Shown: positions 35,616 to 43,620 of the stretch, piece after piece
Numbering within the stretch: position 1 is the stretch's first letter
Layout: each line of letters starts with the position of its first letter
Assembly (NCBI RefSeq): GCF_014647515.1
Contig: NZ_BMPI01000016.1
Span: forward strand, 99,179 to 163,178
Length of the DNA stretch: 64,000 nt
Reading direction: 5' to 3'
Origin: Dactylosporangium sucinum
GTDB taxonomy: Bacteria; Actinomycetota; Actinomycetes; Mycobacteriales; Micromonosporaceae
Notes under the pieces: generated by a model
Told to the model about the DNA's origin: nothing
What the model saw: the letters and a program-made list of their open reading frames with translations, nothing else
Databases searched by the model: none
Translations under genes and position numbers: made by a program

Positions 35616-36554
35616 TCAGTTGGCGTGCAGGGCGGCGTTGAGCTCGATGCCGCGGCCCTGGCGCTCGCGGACCTCCAGGCGGCCCGTCACCGAGTTGCGC
35701 AGGTACAGCAGGTTGCTCACGCCCGACAGCTCGCGCGCCTTGACCACGCGGCCGTCCGGGAGGGTCAGCTTGGCGCCGGCCGTGATGTAGCAGCCGGCCT
35801 CGACGACGCAGTCGTCGCCGAGCGAGATGCCGATGCCCGCGTTCGCGCCCAGCAGGCAGCGCTCGCCGAGGCGGATGGTCTCCTTACCGCCGCCGGAGAG
35901 GGTGCCCATGATCGACGAGCCGCCGCCCACGTCGGTGCCGTCGCCGACCACCACGCCGGCGGAGATGCGGCCCTCGACCATCGAGGTGCCGAGCGTGCCC
36001 GCGTTGAAGTTCACGAATCCCTCGTGCATGACCGTGGTGCCGGCCGCCAGGTGGGCGCCGAGGCGCACGCGGTCGGCGTCGGCGATCCGCACGCCCGACG
36101 GCGTCACGTAGTCGACCATGCGCGGGAACTTGTCGATCCCGTACACGTTGAGCCGCCGTCCCGCGGCCCGCTCGACGAGGCGCAGCTCGTCCACGCGCTC
36201 CGGCGGGCAGGGGCCGGCCGACGTCCAGGCGACGTTGGCCAGCAGGCCGAACTGGCCGTCGAGGTTGGCCTGGTGGGGCTGGACGAGGCGGTGCGAGAGC
36301 AGGTGGAGCCGCAGGTACACGTCGGCGGTGCTCACCGGCGCGTCGCCGAGCGACGCGATCTCGACCCGGACCGGCTCGACGCGGAGGCCGGGGAGCGGGC
36401 CGTCCGCAGTACCGGAAATGTCGGAAATGTCCGAAGGTGTCGGGCCCAGGCCCAGCTGGCCGGTCGGGAACCAGGCGTCGAGCACCTGCCCGGAGGACGT
36501 CACGGTGGCCAGGCCGAAGCCCCAGGCGGGCGAGTCGATGTAGGCGGTCGTCAC
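35616..36554 (-). CDS. dapD: tetrahydrodipicolinate N-succinyltransferase
   Basis: This is a 312-residue protein of the actinobacterial DapD type (compare Rv1201c). It adds a succinyl group to tetrahydrodipicolinate. The N-terminal 110 residues are followed by a left-handed beta-helix of hexapeptide repeats, seen as 'GAHLAAGTTVMHEGFVN', 'GISAGVVVGDGTDVGGGSS'-like turns split by a loop, and 'GANAGIGISLGDDCVVEAG'. 'GRRLNVYGIDKFPRMVDYV' is a family signature. The start is GTG 36554. It is divergent from dapE with 34 bp between starts, so the promoters overlap. Confidence 0.95.
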   Translation of the reverse strand: MTTAYIDSPAWGFGLATVTSSGQVLDAWFPTGQLGLGPTPSDISDISGTADGPLPGLRVEPVRVEIASLGDAPVSTADVYLRLHLLSHRLVQPHQANLDGQFGLLANVAWTSAGPCPPERVDELRLVERAAGRRLNVYGIDKFPRMVDYVTPSGVRIADADRVRLGAHLAAGTTVMHEGFVNFNAGTLGTSMVEGRISAGVVVGDGTDVGGGSSIMGTLSGGGKETIRLGERCLLGANAGIGISLGDDCVVEAGCYITAGAKLTLPDGRVVKARELSGVSNLLYLRNSVTGRLEVRERQGRGIELNAALHAN

Positions 36555-36588
36555 GTGACCGAACGCTACCCCATCTAGTGTCTACTCC

Positions 36589-37647
36589 ATGCTCACCCGT
36601 GATGTGCTCGCCGATCCTGTCGCCCTGACCCGTGCCCTCGTCGACATCGAGTCGGTGTCCGGCAACGAGGCGGAGATCGCCGACCGGGTCGAGGAGGTGC
36701 TCCCGACGCGGCTCAAGATCGAGCGCTTCGGCAACACGATCGTCGCGCGCACCGAGCTCGGCCGGCCGCAGCGGGTCGTGCTCGCCGGGCACCTCGACAC
36801 CGTGCCGCTGCACGACAACTGGCCGTCCACAGTGGACGGGAACATCATGCACGGGTGCGGCACCTCCGACATGAAGTCCGGCACCGCGATCGCCCTGCAC
36901 CTCGCGGTCACCGAGCCCGCGCCCCGGCACGACGTCACCTACGTCTTCTACGACAACGAAGAGGTCGACTCGGCGCTGAACGGCCTGCGCATCCTGGCCG
37001 ACAGCCATCCGCAGCTGCTGACGGACGCGAGTTTCGCGGTACTCCTGGAGCCCACCCACGGCCTGGTCGAAGCCGGCTGCCAGGGAACGCTGCGGGTGCT
37101 CGCGCGCACGAGCGGCAAGCGGGCCCACTCCGCGCGGTCATGGCTGGGCGAGAACGCCATCCACAAGGCCGCCCCGATTCTCCAGAGGTTGCAGCAGTAC
37201 CGAGAGCGCCTGGTCACCATCGACGGCTGCGAGTTCCACGAGGGGCTGAACGCCGTGCGGATCAGCGGCGGCGTCGCCGGCAACGTCATCCCCGACGAGT
37301 GCGTCGTCGAGGTCAACTTCCGCTTCGCCCCCGACCGCTCCGAGCGGGACGCGCAGGACCACGTGCGCGAGGTGCTCGACGGCTTCGAGCTGGACGTCGT
37401 CGACTCGGCTCCGGGCGCGCTGCCGGGCCTGGACGAGCGGCCGGCCCAGGAGTTCCTGGCCGCCATCGGCCAGCCGCCGCGGGCCAAGCTGGGCTGGACG
37501 GACGTGGCCCGCTTCGCGACGCTGGGCATCCCGGGCCTGAACTTCGGCCCCGGCGACCCCAACCTGGCCCACAAGCAGGACGAGCACGTCGAGATCGACA
37601 AGATCCGCGAGTGTGCCGTGGTCGTGCGCCGCTGGCTGACGGCCTGA
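36589..37647 (+). CDS. dapE: succinyl-diaminopimelate desuccinylase
   Basis: This is a 352-residue M20 metallohydrolase that releases LL-DAP from its succinyl form. Metal and catalytic residues are visible: 'LAGHLDTVP' (His/Asp), 'GCGTSDMKSG' (bridging Asp), 'YDNEEVDS' (catalytic Glu pair) and 'LEPTHGLVEAGCQG'; a late His lies in 'LAHKQDEHV'. Length and order match Rv1202. It is divergent from dapD and ends in a strong hairpin. Confidence 0.95.
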   Translation: MLTRDVLADPVALTRALVDIESVSGNEAEIADRVEEVLPTRLKIERFGNTIVARTELGRPQRVVLAGHLDTVPLHDNWPSTVDGNIMHGCGTSDMKSGTAIALHLAVTEPAPRHDVTYVFYDNEEVDSALNGLRILADSHPQLLTDASFAVLLEPTHGLVEAGCQGTLRVLARTSGKRAHSARSWLGENAIHKAAPILQRLQQYRERLVTIDGCEFHEGLNAVRISGGVAGNVIPDECVVEVNFRFAPDRSERDAQDHVREVLDGFELDVVDSAPGALPGLDERPAQEFLAAIGQPPRAKLGWTDVARFATLGIPGLNFGPGDPNLAHKQDEHVEIDKIRECAVVVRRWLTA

Positions 37648-37662
37648 CGCCGGCTTCCGCGA

Positions 37663-37698
37663 CGACGGCGGCCTCGGTGCTCTCCGAGGCCGCCGTCG
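37663..37698 (+). terminator. 15-bp terminator hairpin after dapE
   Basis: CGACGGCGGCCTCGG (37663-37677) pairs perfectly with CCGAGGCCGCCGTCG (37684-37698) around TGCTCT. It is also positioned to serve the small minus-strand gene ending at 37703. Confidence 0.85.
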
Positions 37699-37702
37699 CC
37701 GG

Positions 37703-37828
37703 TTATCGCTGTTGGTCCTCTACGGGCGGCGCGTCCGGCTGGCTGGCCATCATCCGCCGGACCGCCAGCACTTCACGGATCCGCCGGTTCATCTGCCGCT
37801 TGCGGCGATCGTGCTCGGTTCGCGTCAT
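37703..37828 (-). CDS. small basic protein, hypothetical
   Basis: This is a 41-residue frame starting MTRTEHDRRKRQM. ATG 37828 has a G-rich run (GGGGGGTG) upstream as a possible ribosome site; a longer frame to 37930 is possible but less likely. It is highly basic, helical, and has no motif. It ends at the dapE terminator. It may be a real small protein or a chance frame. Confidence 0.35.
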   Translation of the reverse strand: MTRTEHDRRKRQMNRRIREVLAVRRMMASQPDAPPVEDQQR

Positions 37829-37980
37829 CGCGGTCACCCCCCACACCTTGCACCCCGGTATACCGGGTACGACGCGGTGGCAGGGTGAAACGTTGCCGTC
37901 TGCACCTGTTTTCTTACCGAACCGCGACATTCGACCGACCCGCCCCGTGGCCGCGCTCTCCCGTGGCGGCGTCGCGTACC

Positions 37981-38040
37981 GACGTTGGTCGATCTACCCT
38001 CGTGTTGATCACGAAAAGCGAGGGTAGATCGACCAACGTC
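37981..38040. repeat. family B intergenic hairpin, copy 1 (perfect 22-bp arms)
   Basis: The left arm GACGTTGGTCGATCTACCCT continues to 38002 and pairs perfectly with 38019-38040; the 16-nt loop itself contains CGTG...CACG. The same arm sequence recurs at 58021. It lies downstream of the DUF3152 gene across a short GC-rich repeat stretch (38041-38187) with tandem GGCGGGTGCGAG units. Confidence 0.9.
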
Positions 38041-38187
38041 TTACGGCTCGTGCCCGAGCAGCGGACGGTCGGCTCGCGCAGCGGGACTCGTGCGAGGGCC
38101 GGCGGGTGCGAGGGTCGGCGGGTGCGAAACGGCAGGTCGGTCGCGGGCCGGGAGGGCGGCGGGGCCGGGCCGGGGAGAGCCGCGTGG

Positions 38188-38970
38188 TCAGCGAGGGGCG
38201 GCGGGGCCGGTGACGTACGTCTTGCCGTCCGGATACGGCCACGGGTTGCGCACGCAGCCCTCCAGCCCGAACGTCTGCCGCGCCATCACCGGAGCCGGAG
38301 CCCCGGCGCGGGGGCACACCACGTGGCCGTTGCCCAGGAAGTGGCCGACCTCGTGGTTCACCACCATGTCCCGGTAGTCCTCCAGCTGCGGGTACCACGC
38401 CACGCCCAGCAGCCAGCGCTTCAGGTTGATGATCACGTCTCGGCCGCCGCGGCAGGAGACCTCGCCCCTGGTGCGGACGCCGCGGCGGCCGCACATCGTG
38501 TCGGTGGTCGACGGGGTGGCCAGGTGCACCGTCAGCTCGCTCGGGGTGCCGGCCGGGACCCGCTGAAACGAGAAGCGGCCGCCCGCGATCCAGCTCCGGC
38601 CGTCGGCCAGCGTCGCGTGGACCGCCGCGGCGAACGTCTCCGGGTCGATGCCGGAGCCGTCCTCGGTCGCCACGATGTACCGGACCACGTGGCCGCGCTC
38701 GCCCACCCGATCGGCGCCCGTCGTGGAGAACGAGAACGTGCCGTTGCCCCTGGGCGGCACCACGATCGGCGTGGGGGACGGCGACGGCGAGGGCGGCAGC
38801 GGCGGGGACAGGGTTGGTGACGGGGAGTCCGACGGGGACGGCGCCGGCGACGACGGTGCCGCCGCGGGCGGTTGGGCCGGGGAGGGCGCGCTCAGCCAGT
38901 ACACAAGCGTCGAAATCGTGACGAGCACCGCGCAGGCTGCCGCAATGATCAGTAGCCGCCCCCGTGCCAT
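38188..38970 (-). CDS. DUF3152 secreted metzincin-like metallopeptidase
   Basis: This is a 260-residue protein with an N-terminal signal anchor (about 4-26), a Pro/Ser-rich linker (about 28-72) and a DUF3152 domain. The sequence N-HEVGHFLGNGH (near residue 204) is a complete metzincin zinc motif HExxHxxGxxH, and 'APVMARQ' downstream can supply the Met-turn. Cys pairs ('TMCGRRG', 'VSCRGG') suggest disulfides outside the membrane. A peptidase role is inferred from the motif; the substrate is unknown. It is divergent from the LOG genes. Confidence 0.85.
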   Translation of the reverse strand: MARGRLLIIAAACAVLVTISTLVYWLSAPSPAQPPAAAPSSPAPSPSDSPSPTLSPPLPPSPSPSPTPIVVPPRGNGTFSFSTTGADRVGERGHVVRYIVATEDGSGIDPETFAAAVHATLADGRSWIAGGRFSFQRVPAGTPSELTVHLATPSTTDTMCGRRGVRTRGEVSCRGGRDVIINLKRWLLGVAWYPQLEDYRDMVVNHEVGHFLGNGHVVCPRAGAPAPVMARQTFGLEGCVRNPWPYPDGKTYVTGPAAPR

Positions 38971-39041
38971 GGGTGCATTGCTATCACGAGTTCACCGGCC
39001 TGGTCCGTCCCGTCTGGCGAGATCCACGTACCGTAGCGGGC

Positions 39042-39845
39042 ATGACCGACGCCAAGAGTGACCAGCCTCGGGAGCGCCACCGCGGAATGGTGACGCTGCG
39101 GCGTGACGCGATTCCGTTGAGCACCGCCGACCAGCGGCTGCTCGACTCCCACCTGCGCCACGAGTGGAAGACCAAGGACGCGTGGCGGGCGCTGCGCATC
39201 CTCAGCGAGTTCGTCGAGGGCTTCGACACGCTCGCCGATCTTCCGAGCGCGGTCTCAGTGTTCGGATCCGCGCGCAGCAAGCCCGACAGCCCCGAGTGGA
39301 AGCTGGGCGAGGAGGTCGGCGGCGCGCTGGCCCGAGCCGGCTACGCGGTCATCACCGGCGGCGGGCCCGGCGTCATGGAGGCCGCCAACAAGGGCTGCTC
39401 GGAGGCGGGCGGCCTGTCGATCGGCCTCGGCATCGAGCTGCCGTTCGAGCAGGGGCTCAACGAGTGGGTCGACATCGGCATCGACTTCCGGTATTTCTTC
39501 GCGCGCAAGACGATGTTCGTGAAGTACGCGCAGGCGTTCGTCGTGCTGCCGGGCGGCTTCGGCACGCTCGACGAGCTCTTCGAGGCCGTCACCCTGGTCC
39601 AGACCCGGAAGGTGACCCGGTTCCCCGTGGTGCTGATGGGGAAGTCGTACTGGCAGGGGCTGCTGGACTGGATGCGCGACACGATGCAGGCGGACGGCAA
39701 GATCGGTCCGGAGGACCTGCAACTCCTGCTCGTGACGGACGATGTCGATGAGGCGGTACAGCACATCGTCGATGCCGGGGAGCACCTCGACGACGTGCAG
39801 GCGGCGTCGGCGCGGCGGCTCGCCCGCGAGACGGGCAACAGCTGA
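39042..39845 (+). CDS. LOG-family (TIGR00730) Rossmann protein, long form
   Basis: This is a 267-residue protein. ATG 39042 is preferred; the longer frame lacks a site. The LOG core has 'AVSVFGSAR', 'ITGGGPGVMEAANKG' and the active motif PGGFGTLDE (near residue 175). LOG proteins cleave cytokinin or other nucleoside 5'-monophosphates to base plus ribose 5-phosphate. The longer N-terminus (about 65 residues) marks the subgroup distinct from Rv1205. Its stop overlaps the ATG of a second LOG gene (TGATG). Confidence 0.88.
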   Translation: MTDAKSDQPRERHRGMVTLRRDAIPLSTADQRLLDSHLRHEWKTKDAWRALRILSEFVEGFDTLADLPSAVSVFGSARSKPDSPEWKLGEEVGGALARAGYAVITGGGPGVMEAANKGCSEAGGLSIGLGIELPFEQGLNEWVDIGIDFRYFFARKTMFVKYAQAFVVLPGGFGTLDELFEAVTLVQTRKVTRFPVVLMGKSYWQGLLDWMRDTMQADGKIGPEDLQLLLVTDDVDEAVQHIVDAGEHLDDVQAASARRLARETGNS

Positions 39846-40399
39846 TGGCGTCGATCGGCGTGTTCTGCGCGTCGTCGCAGCGGCTCGACGGCCGCTGGCT
39901 CGACCTCGCGCACGACCTGGGCGTCGAGATCGGGCGGCGGGGCCACGAGCTGGTCTCCGGCGGCGGCTGCGTCGGGATGATGGGTGCCGTCGCCGATGGC
40001 GCCCGGGAGGGCGGCGCCCGCACGTACGGCGTGATCCCCCAGTCGCTCGTCGACCTGGAGGTCGCCGACACCAAGTCCGACGAGCTGGTCGTCACGGACG
40101 GCATGGCGTCGCGGAAGACGCTCATGATCGAGAAGTCGGACGCGTTCATCACGCTCCCCGGCGGCCTGGGCACCCTCGACGAGCTCTTCGAGGTGTGGAC
40201 GACGGGCATGCTCAACCTGCACCGCAAGCCGATGCTGCTGCTCGACGCCGAGGGCTTCTACGGCGGCCTGCTCGACTGGCTGCGCTCGCTGGCCGCGCAG
40301 GAGTTCGTCCGGCGGGAGGCGCTGGGCATGCTCCTGGTCTCGCGGGACATCAACGAGTCACTGGATCTGCTCGAAGCGTCACTGCTGGGTGGCGGCTGA
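39845..40399 (+). CDS. LOG-family (TIGR00730) Rossmann protein, short form
   Basis: This is a 184-residue protein matching the Rv1205 type. It has 'IGVFCASS', 'ELVSGGGCVGMMGAVADGA', 'SRKTLMIEKSDAFITLPGG' and PGGLGTLDE. It probably acts as nucleoside-5'-monophosphate phosphoribohydrolase. Coupling to the longer paralogue suggests they work together or as different oligomers. The stop is 35 bp before adnA. Confidence 0.9.
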   Translation: MASIGVFCASSQRLDGRWLDLAHDLGVEIGRRGHELVSGGGCVGMMGAVADGAREGGARTYGVIPQSLVDLEVADTKSDELVVTDGMASRKTLMIEKSDAFITLPGGLGTLDELFEVWTTGMLNLHRKPMLLLDAEGFYGGLLDWLRSLAAQEFVRREALGMLLVSRDINESLDLLEASLLGGG

Positions 40400-40434
40400 G
40401 CGGTTTTGTCGGTCGGTCGTGATTCCATAGCGGC

Positions 40435-43400
40435 GTGACCGCGACAGCTTCCCCAGCGGGGTCCCGCCGTGCCTATCGGCTCGTGCGCCGGCCCCTCGTC
40501 AAGGCTGTCCCGGTCGGCGCCGATCCGTGGCAGCGGCTGGTGGTCGAGCACACCACCGGGCCGCTGCTGGTGATCGGCGGCCCCGGCACCGGCAAGACCA
40601 GCACGCTGGTCGAGGCGGTGGCCGCCCGTGTGGGCGAGGGCGTCGACCCCGAGCGGATCCTCGTGCTCACGTTCGGCCGCCGGGGTGCCGTGCGGCTGCG
40701 CGACCGGATCGAGGCCCGGCTGGGGCGGTCGAGCGGGCTGCGCACGACCGCCGAGCCGATGGTGCGGACGCTCCACGGCTACGCGTTCGGGCTGCTGCGC
40801 CGGGCCGCGGTCGAGCGGGGCGAGCCGTCGCCGCGCCTGCTCACCGGCCCCGAGCAGGACCTCGTGATCCGGGAGCTGCTGGCCGAGTCGCCCGCGCCCT
40901 GGCCCGAGTCGCTCAAGGGCGCGCTGGCCACCCGAGCGTTCGCGACCGAGCTGCGTGACCTGCTGCTGCGCGCCGTCGAGCGGGGCGTCCCGCCGTCCGG
41001 GCTGGCCGAGCTGGCCCGGATCCACCGGCGTGCCGACTGGGCCGCCGCGGCGCGCTTCTTCGACGAATACCTGCAGGTGCTCGCCCTGCGCGACGCGACG
41101 ACCCGCGGCTCGGTGGCCTATGACTACGCCGAGCTGGTGCGCTCCGCGTCCGGCCTGCTCGCCGACGAGCCCGAGCGGCTGGAGGCGGAGCGGCGACGGC
41201 TCTCGTTCGTCTACGTCGACGAGCTGCCCGACACCGACCCGGCGCAGGTCGAGCTGCTGGAGCTCATCGCCGGCAACGGCGCCCACCTGGTGGCGTTCGC
41301 CGATCCCGACTCGTCGACGTTCGCGTTCCGGGGCGCCGACCCGTCGATCGTCGGCGACTTCCCGAGCCGGTTCCCGACGCCCTCCGGTGACCCTTCGCCC
41401 CAGGTGACGCTGCCGCACTCGCGCCGCATCGGCGGGGGCCTGCTCGCGGCGACCCAGCGGGTGGCGGCCCGCCTGCGCGGCCCGTCCCGGCACCGCCGGC
41501 TGGAGTCGCTGCGCCCCGGCGGCACGGTCGAGACCCGCACGTTCCCGTCGGAGACCTCGGAGGCGGCGTTCCTGTCCCACCGGCTGCGCGAGGCGCACCT
41601 GTTGCGCGGCGTGCCGTGGTCGCGCATGGCCGTGATCGTGCGGTCGACCGCGCGCCAGCTCGCGCCGCTGCAGCGGGCCCTGCACTCGGCCGGCGTGCCC
41701 ACCGTGACCGAGGCCGAGGACCTGCCGCTGCACCTGCAGCCGGCGATCGCGCCGCTGCTGCTGCTCCTGCGGTGCGCGCTCGACGACGCCCGGCTGGACG
41801 AGGACGCCGCCGTCGCCCTGCTCCACTCGCAACTCGGCGGGGCCGATCCGCTGGCCGAGCGGCGGCTGCGCCAGGGGCTGCGGGCGCTCGCGCTGGCCGC
41901 CGGCGACCGGCGCCCGTCCGGGGTGCTGCTGGTCCGCGCGCTGCGCGACCCCGCCGAGCTGGCGATGGTGGAGCGGCGCTGGGCCTCGCCGGCCCGCGCC
42001 GTGGCCCGCCTGCTGCAGGAGGCCCGCGACGCCGCGGCCCGGCCCGGCGCCACCGCCGAGGAGGTGCTGTGGGCCGTCTGGCACGCCAGTGGCCTGGCCG
42101 ACCGCTGGTCCGCGGTCAGCGCCCGGGGCGGCCACCGCGGCTCCGCCGCCGACCGTGACCTCGACGCGGTCGTGTCACTGTTCGACGCGGCGGCCCGGTT
42201 CACCGACCGGCTGCCCGGCGCGGGCACCGCCGTGTTCCTCGACCACGTCGAGGGCCAGGACCTGCCGGCCGACTCGCTCGCCCCGTCCGCCGACCGGGGC
42301 GACGCCGTGCGCATCCTCACCGCCCACGCCGCCAAGGGCCTGGAATGGGACGTCGTCGCGGTCGCCGGCGTCCAGGAGGGCGTCTGGCCCGACCTGCGGC
42401 TGCGTGGCAGCGTGCTCGGCTCCGAGCTGCTGGTCGAGGTCCTCGCCGGCCGCACGATGGAGACGACGGGCCGCCTCGCCGCGATGCTCGACGAGGAGCG
42501 CCGCCTCTTCTACGTCGCCGTGACCCGGGCCCGCGAGCAGGTGCTCGTCACCGCGGTCGCGTCCGGCGACGGCGAGGAGCAGCCCAGCCGGTTCCTCACC
42601 GAGCTGTCCAGCGACGCCGAGCTCGACGGCCAGCTCTCGTTCGAGACGCCGCGGGCGCTGACCCTGCCGACCCTGGTCGCCGAGCTGCGGGTGGCGCTCG
42701 TCGACCCCGACGCCACCGCCGCCGAGCGGTCGGCCGCCGCCGCGGTGCTCGCCCGGCTGGCCGCCGAGGGCGTGCCCGGCGCCGACCCCGACGGCTGGTG
42801 GGGCCTGCCGGCGCTCTCCGACGACCGGCCGCTCGTCGACCCCGGCGACCCGGTCCAGGTCACGCCGTCGACCGTGGAGAGCGTCGACCGGTGCAGCCTG
42901 CGCTGGCTGCTGGAGCGGCACGGCGGCGCGCTCACCCCGTCGCCCGAGCAGTCGATCGGCAACCTGGTGCACGCGGCGGCGATGCTGGCCTCCGACGCGA
43001 CGGCCGACCGGGCGCAGCTGGTGGCGTATGTCGCCGATCGCTTCGACGCGATCGAGCTGTCCGCGCGCTGGCTCGCCGGCCGCGAGCGCGACCGCGCCGA
43101 GCACATGCTCGACAAGCTGATCGGCTGGCTGGCCGGCAACCCGCGCCGGCTCGTCGCCATCGAGCAGGACTTCCTCGTCGAGCTGGCCGACCCCGAGGCG
43201 CCGGTCGAGATCAAGGGCCGCGTCGACCGGCTGGAGCTCGACGACCAGGGGCGGCTCGTGGTCGTCGACCTCAAGACCGGCAAGACCATCCCCGCCAACG
43301 CCAACCTGGCCGAGCACCCGCAGCTCGCGGCCTACCAGGCGGCGATCGAGCTGGGCGCGTTCGAGGAGTCCTCCATCGCTGGTGGGGCCTCTCTGGTGCA

Positions 43401-43620
43401 GCTGGGCGGCGAGACCAACACCGCCCGCGAGCAGGTCCAGCCGCCGCTCGCCGAGACCGACGACCCCAACTGGGCCCGCGCGCTGGTCCAGCGCACGGCG
43501 AAGACGATGGCCGCGTCGACCTTCAGCGCCGTGGTCAACAACAAGTGCCGCGTGTGCCCGGTGAAGACCTCGTGCCCGGTCTCCGGCAAGGGCCGCCACG
43601 TGACGGGCCCGGACGCATGA
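40435..43620 (+). CDS. adnA: AdnA subunit of the double-strand-break helicase-nuclease
   Basis: This is a 1061-residue UvrD-like helicase with a C-terminal RecB-family nuclease. Walker A GGPGTGKTS (about 49-57) is intact. Motif II reads 'YVDELPDTD' rather than DEYQD, and motif III 'ADPDSSTFAFRGA' differs from GDPxQSIY, so this motor is divergent. Late helicase motifs 'AHAAKGLEWD' and 'YVAVTRARE' are conserved. The nuclease has 'VVVDLKTGK' and four Cys (near residue 820, and 'CRVCPVKTSC' near 1037) that can hold an Fe-S cluster. It is coupled to adnB by ATGA. AdnAB resects broken ends in place of RecBCD. Confidence 0.92.
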   Translation: MTATASPAGSRRAYRLVRRPLVKAVPVGADPWQRLVVEHTTGPLLVIGGPGTGKTSTLVEAVAARVGEGVDPERILVLTFGRRGAVRLRDRIEARLGRSSGLRTTAEPMVRTLHGYAFGLLRRAAVERGEPSPRLLTGPEQDLVIRELLAESPAPWPESLKGALATRAFATELRDLLLRAVERGVPPSGLAELARIHRRADWAAAARFFDEYLQVLALRDATTRGSVAYDYAELVRSASGLLADEPERLEAERRRLSFVYVDELPDTDPAQVELLELIAGNGAHLVAFADPDSSTFAFRGADPSIVGDFPSRFPTPSGDPSPQVTLPHSRRIGGGLLAATQRVAARLRGPSRHRRLESLRPGGTVETRTFPSETSEAAFLSHRLREAHLLRGVPWSRMAVIVRSTARQLAPLQRALHSAGVPTVTEAEDLPLHLQPAIAPLLLLLRCALDDARLDEDAAVALLHSQLGGADPLAERRLRQGLRALALAAGDRRPSGVLLVRALRDPAELAMVERRWASPARAVARLLQEARDAAARPGATAEEVLWAVWHASGLADRWSAVSARGGHRGSAADRDLDAVVSLFDAAARFTDRLPGAGTAVFLDHVEGQDLPADSLAPSADRGDAVRILTAHAAKGLEWDVVAVAGVQEGVWPDLRLRGSVLGSELLVEVLAGRTMETTGRLAAMLDEERRLFYVAVTRAREQVLVTAVASGDGEEQPSRFLTELSSDAELDGQLSFETPRALTLPTLVAELRVALVDPDATAAERSAAAAVLARLAAEGVPGADPDGWWGLPALSDDRPLVDPGDPVQVTPSTVESVDRCSLRWLLERHGGALTPSPEQSIGNLVHAAAMLASDATADRAQLVAYVADRFDAIELSARWLAGRERDRAEHMLDKLIGWLAGNPRRLVAIEQDFLVELADPEAPVEIKGRVDRLELDDQGRLVVVDLKTGKTIPANANLAEHPQLAAYQAAIELGAFEESSIAGGASLVQLGGETNTAREQVQPPLAETDDPNWARALVQRTAKTMAASTFSAVVNNKCRVCPVKTSCPVSGKGRHVTGPDA

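Noticed and set aside
42345..43616. Upstream 424-codon extension of the adnB frame
   Set aside because: It overlaps adnA entirely and has Arg/Ala-rich composition; ATG 43617 with ATGA coupling is the natural start.
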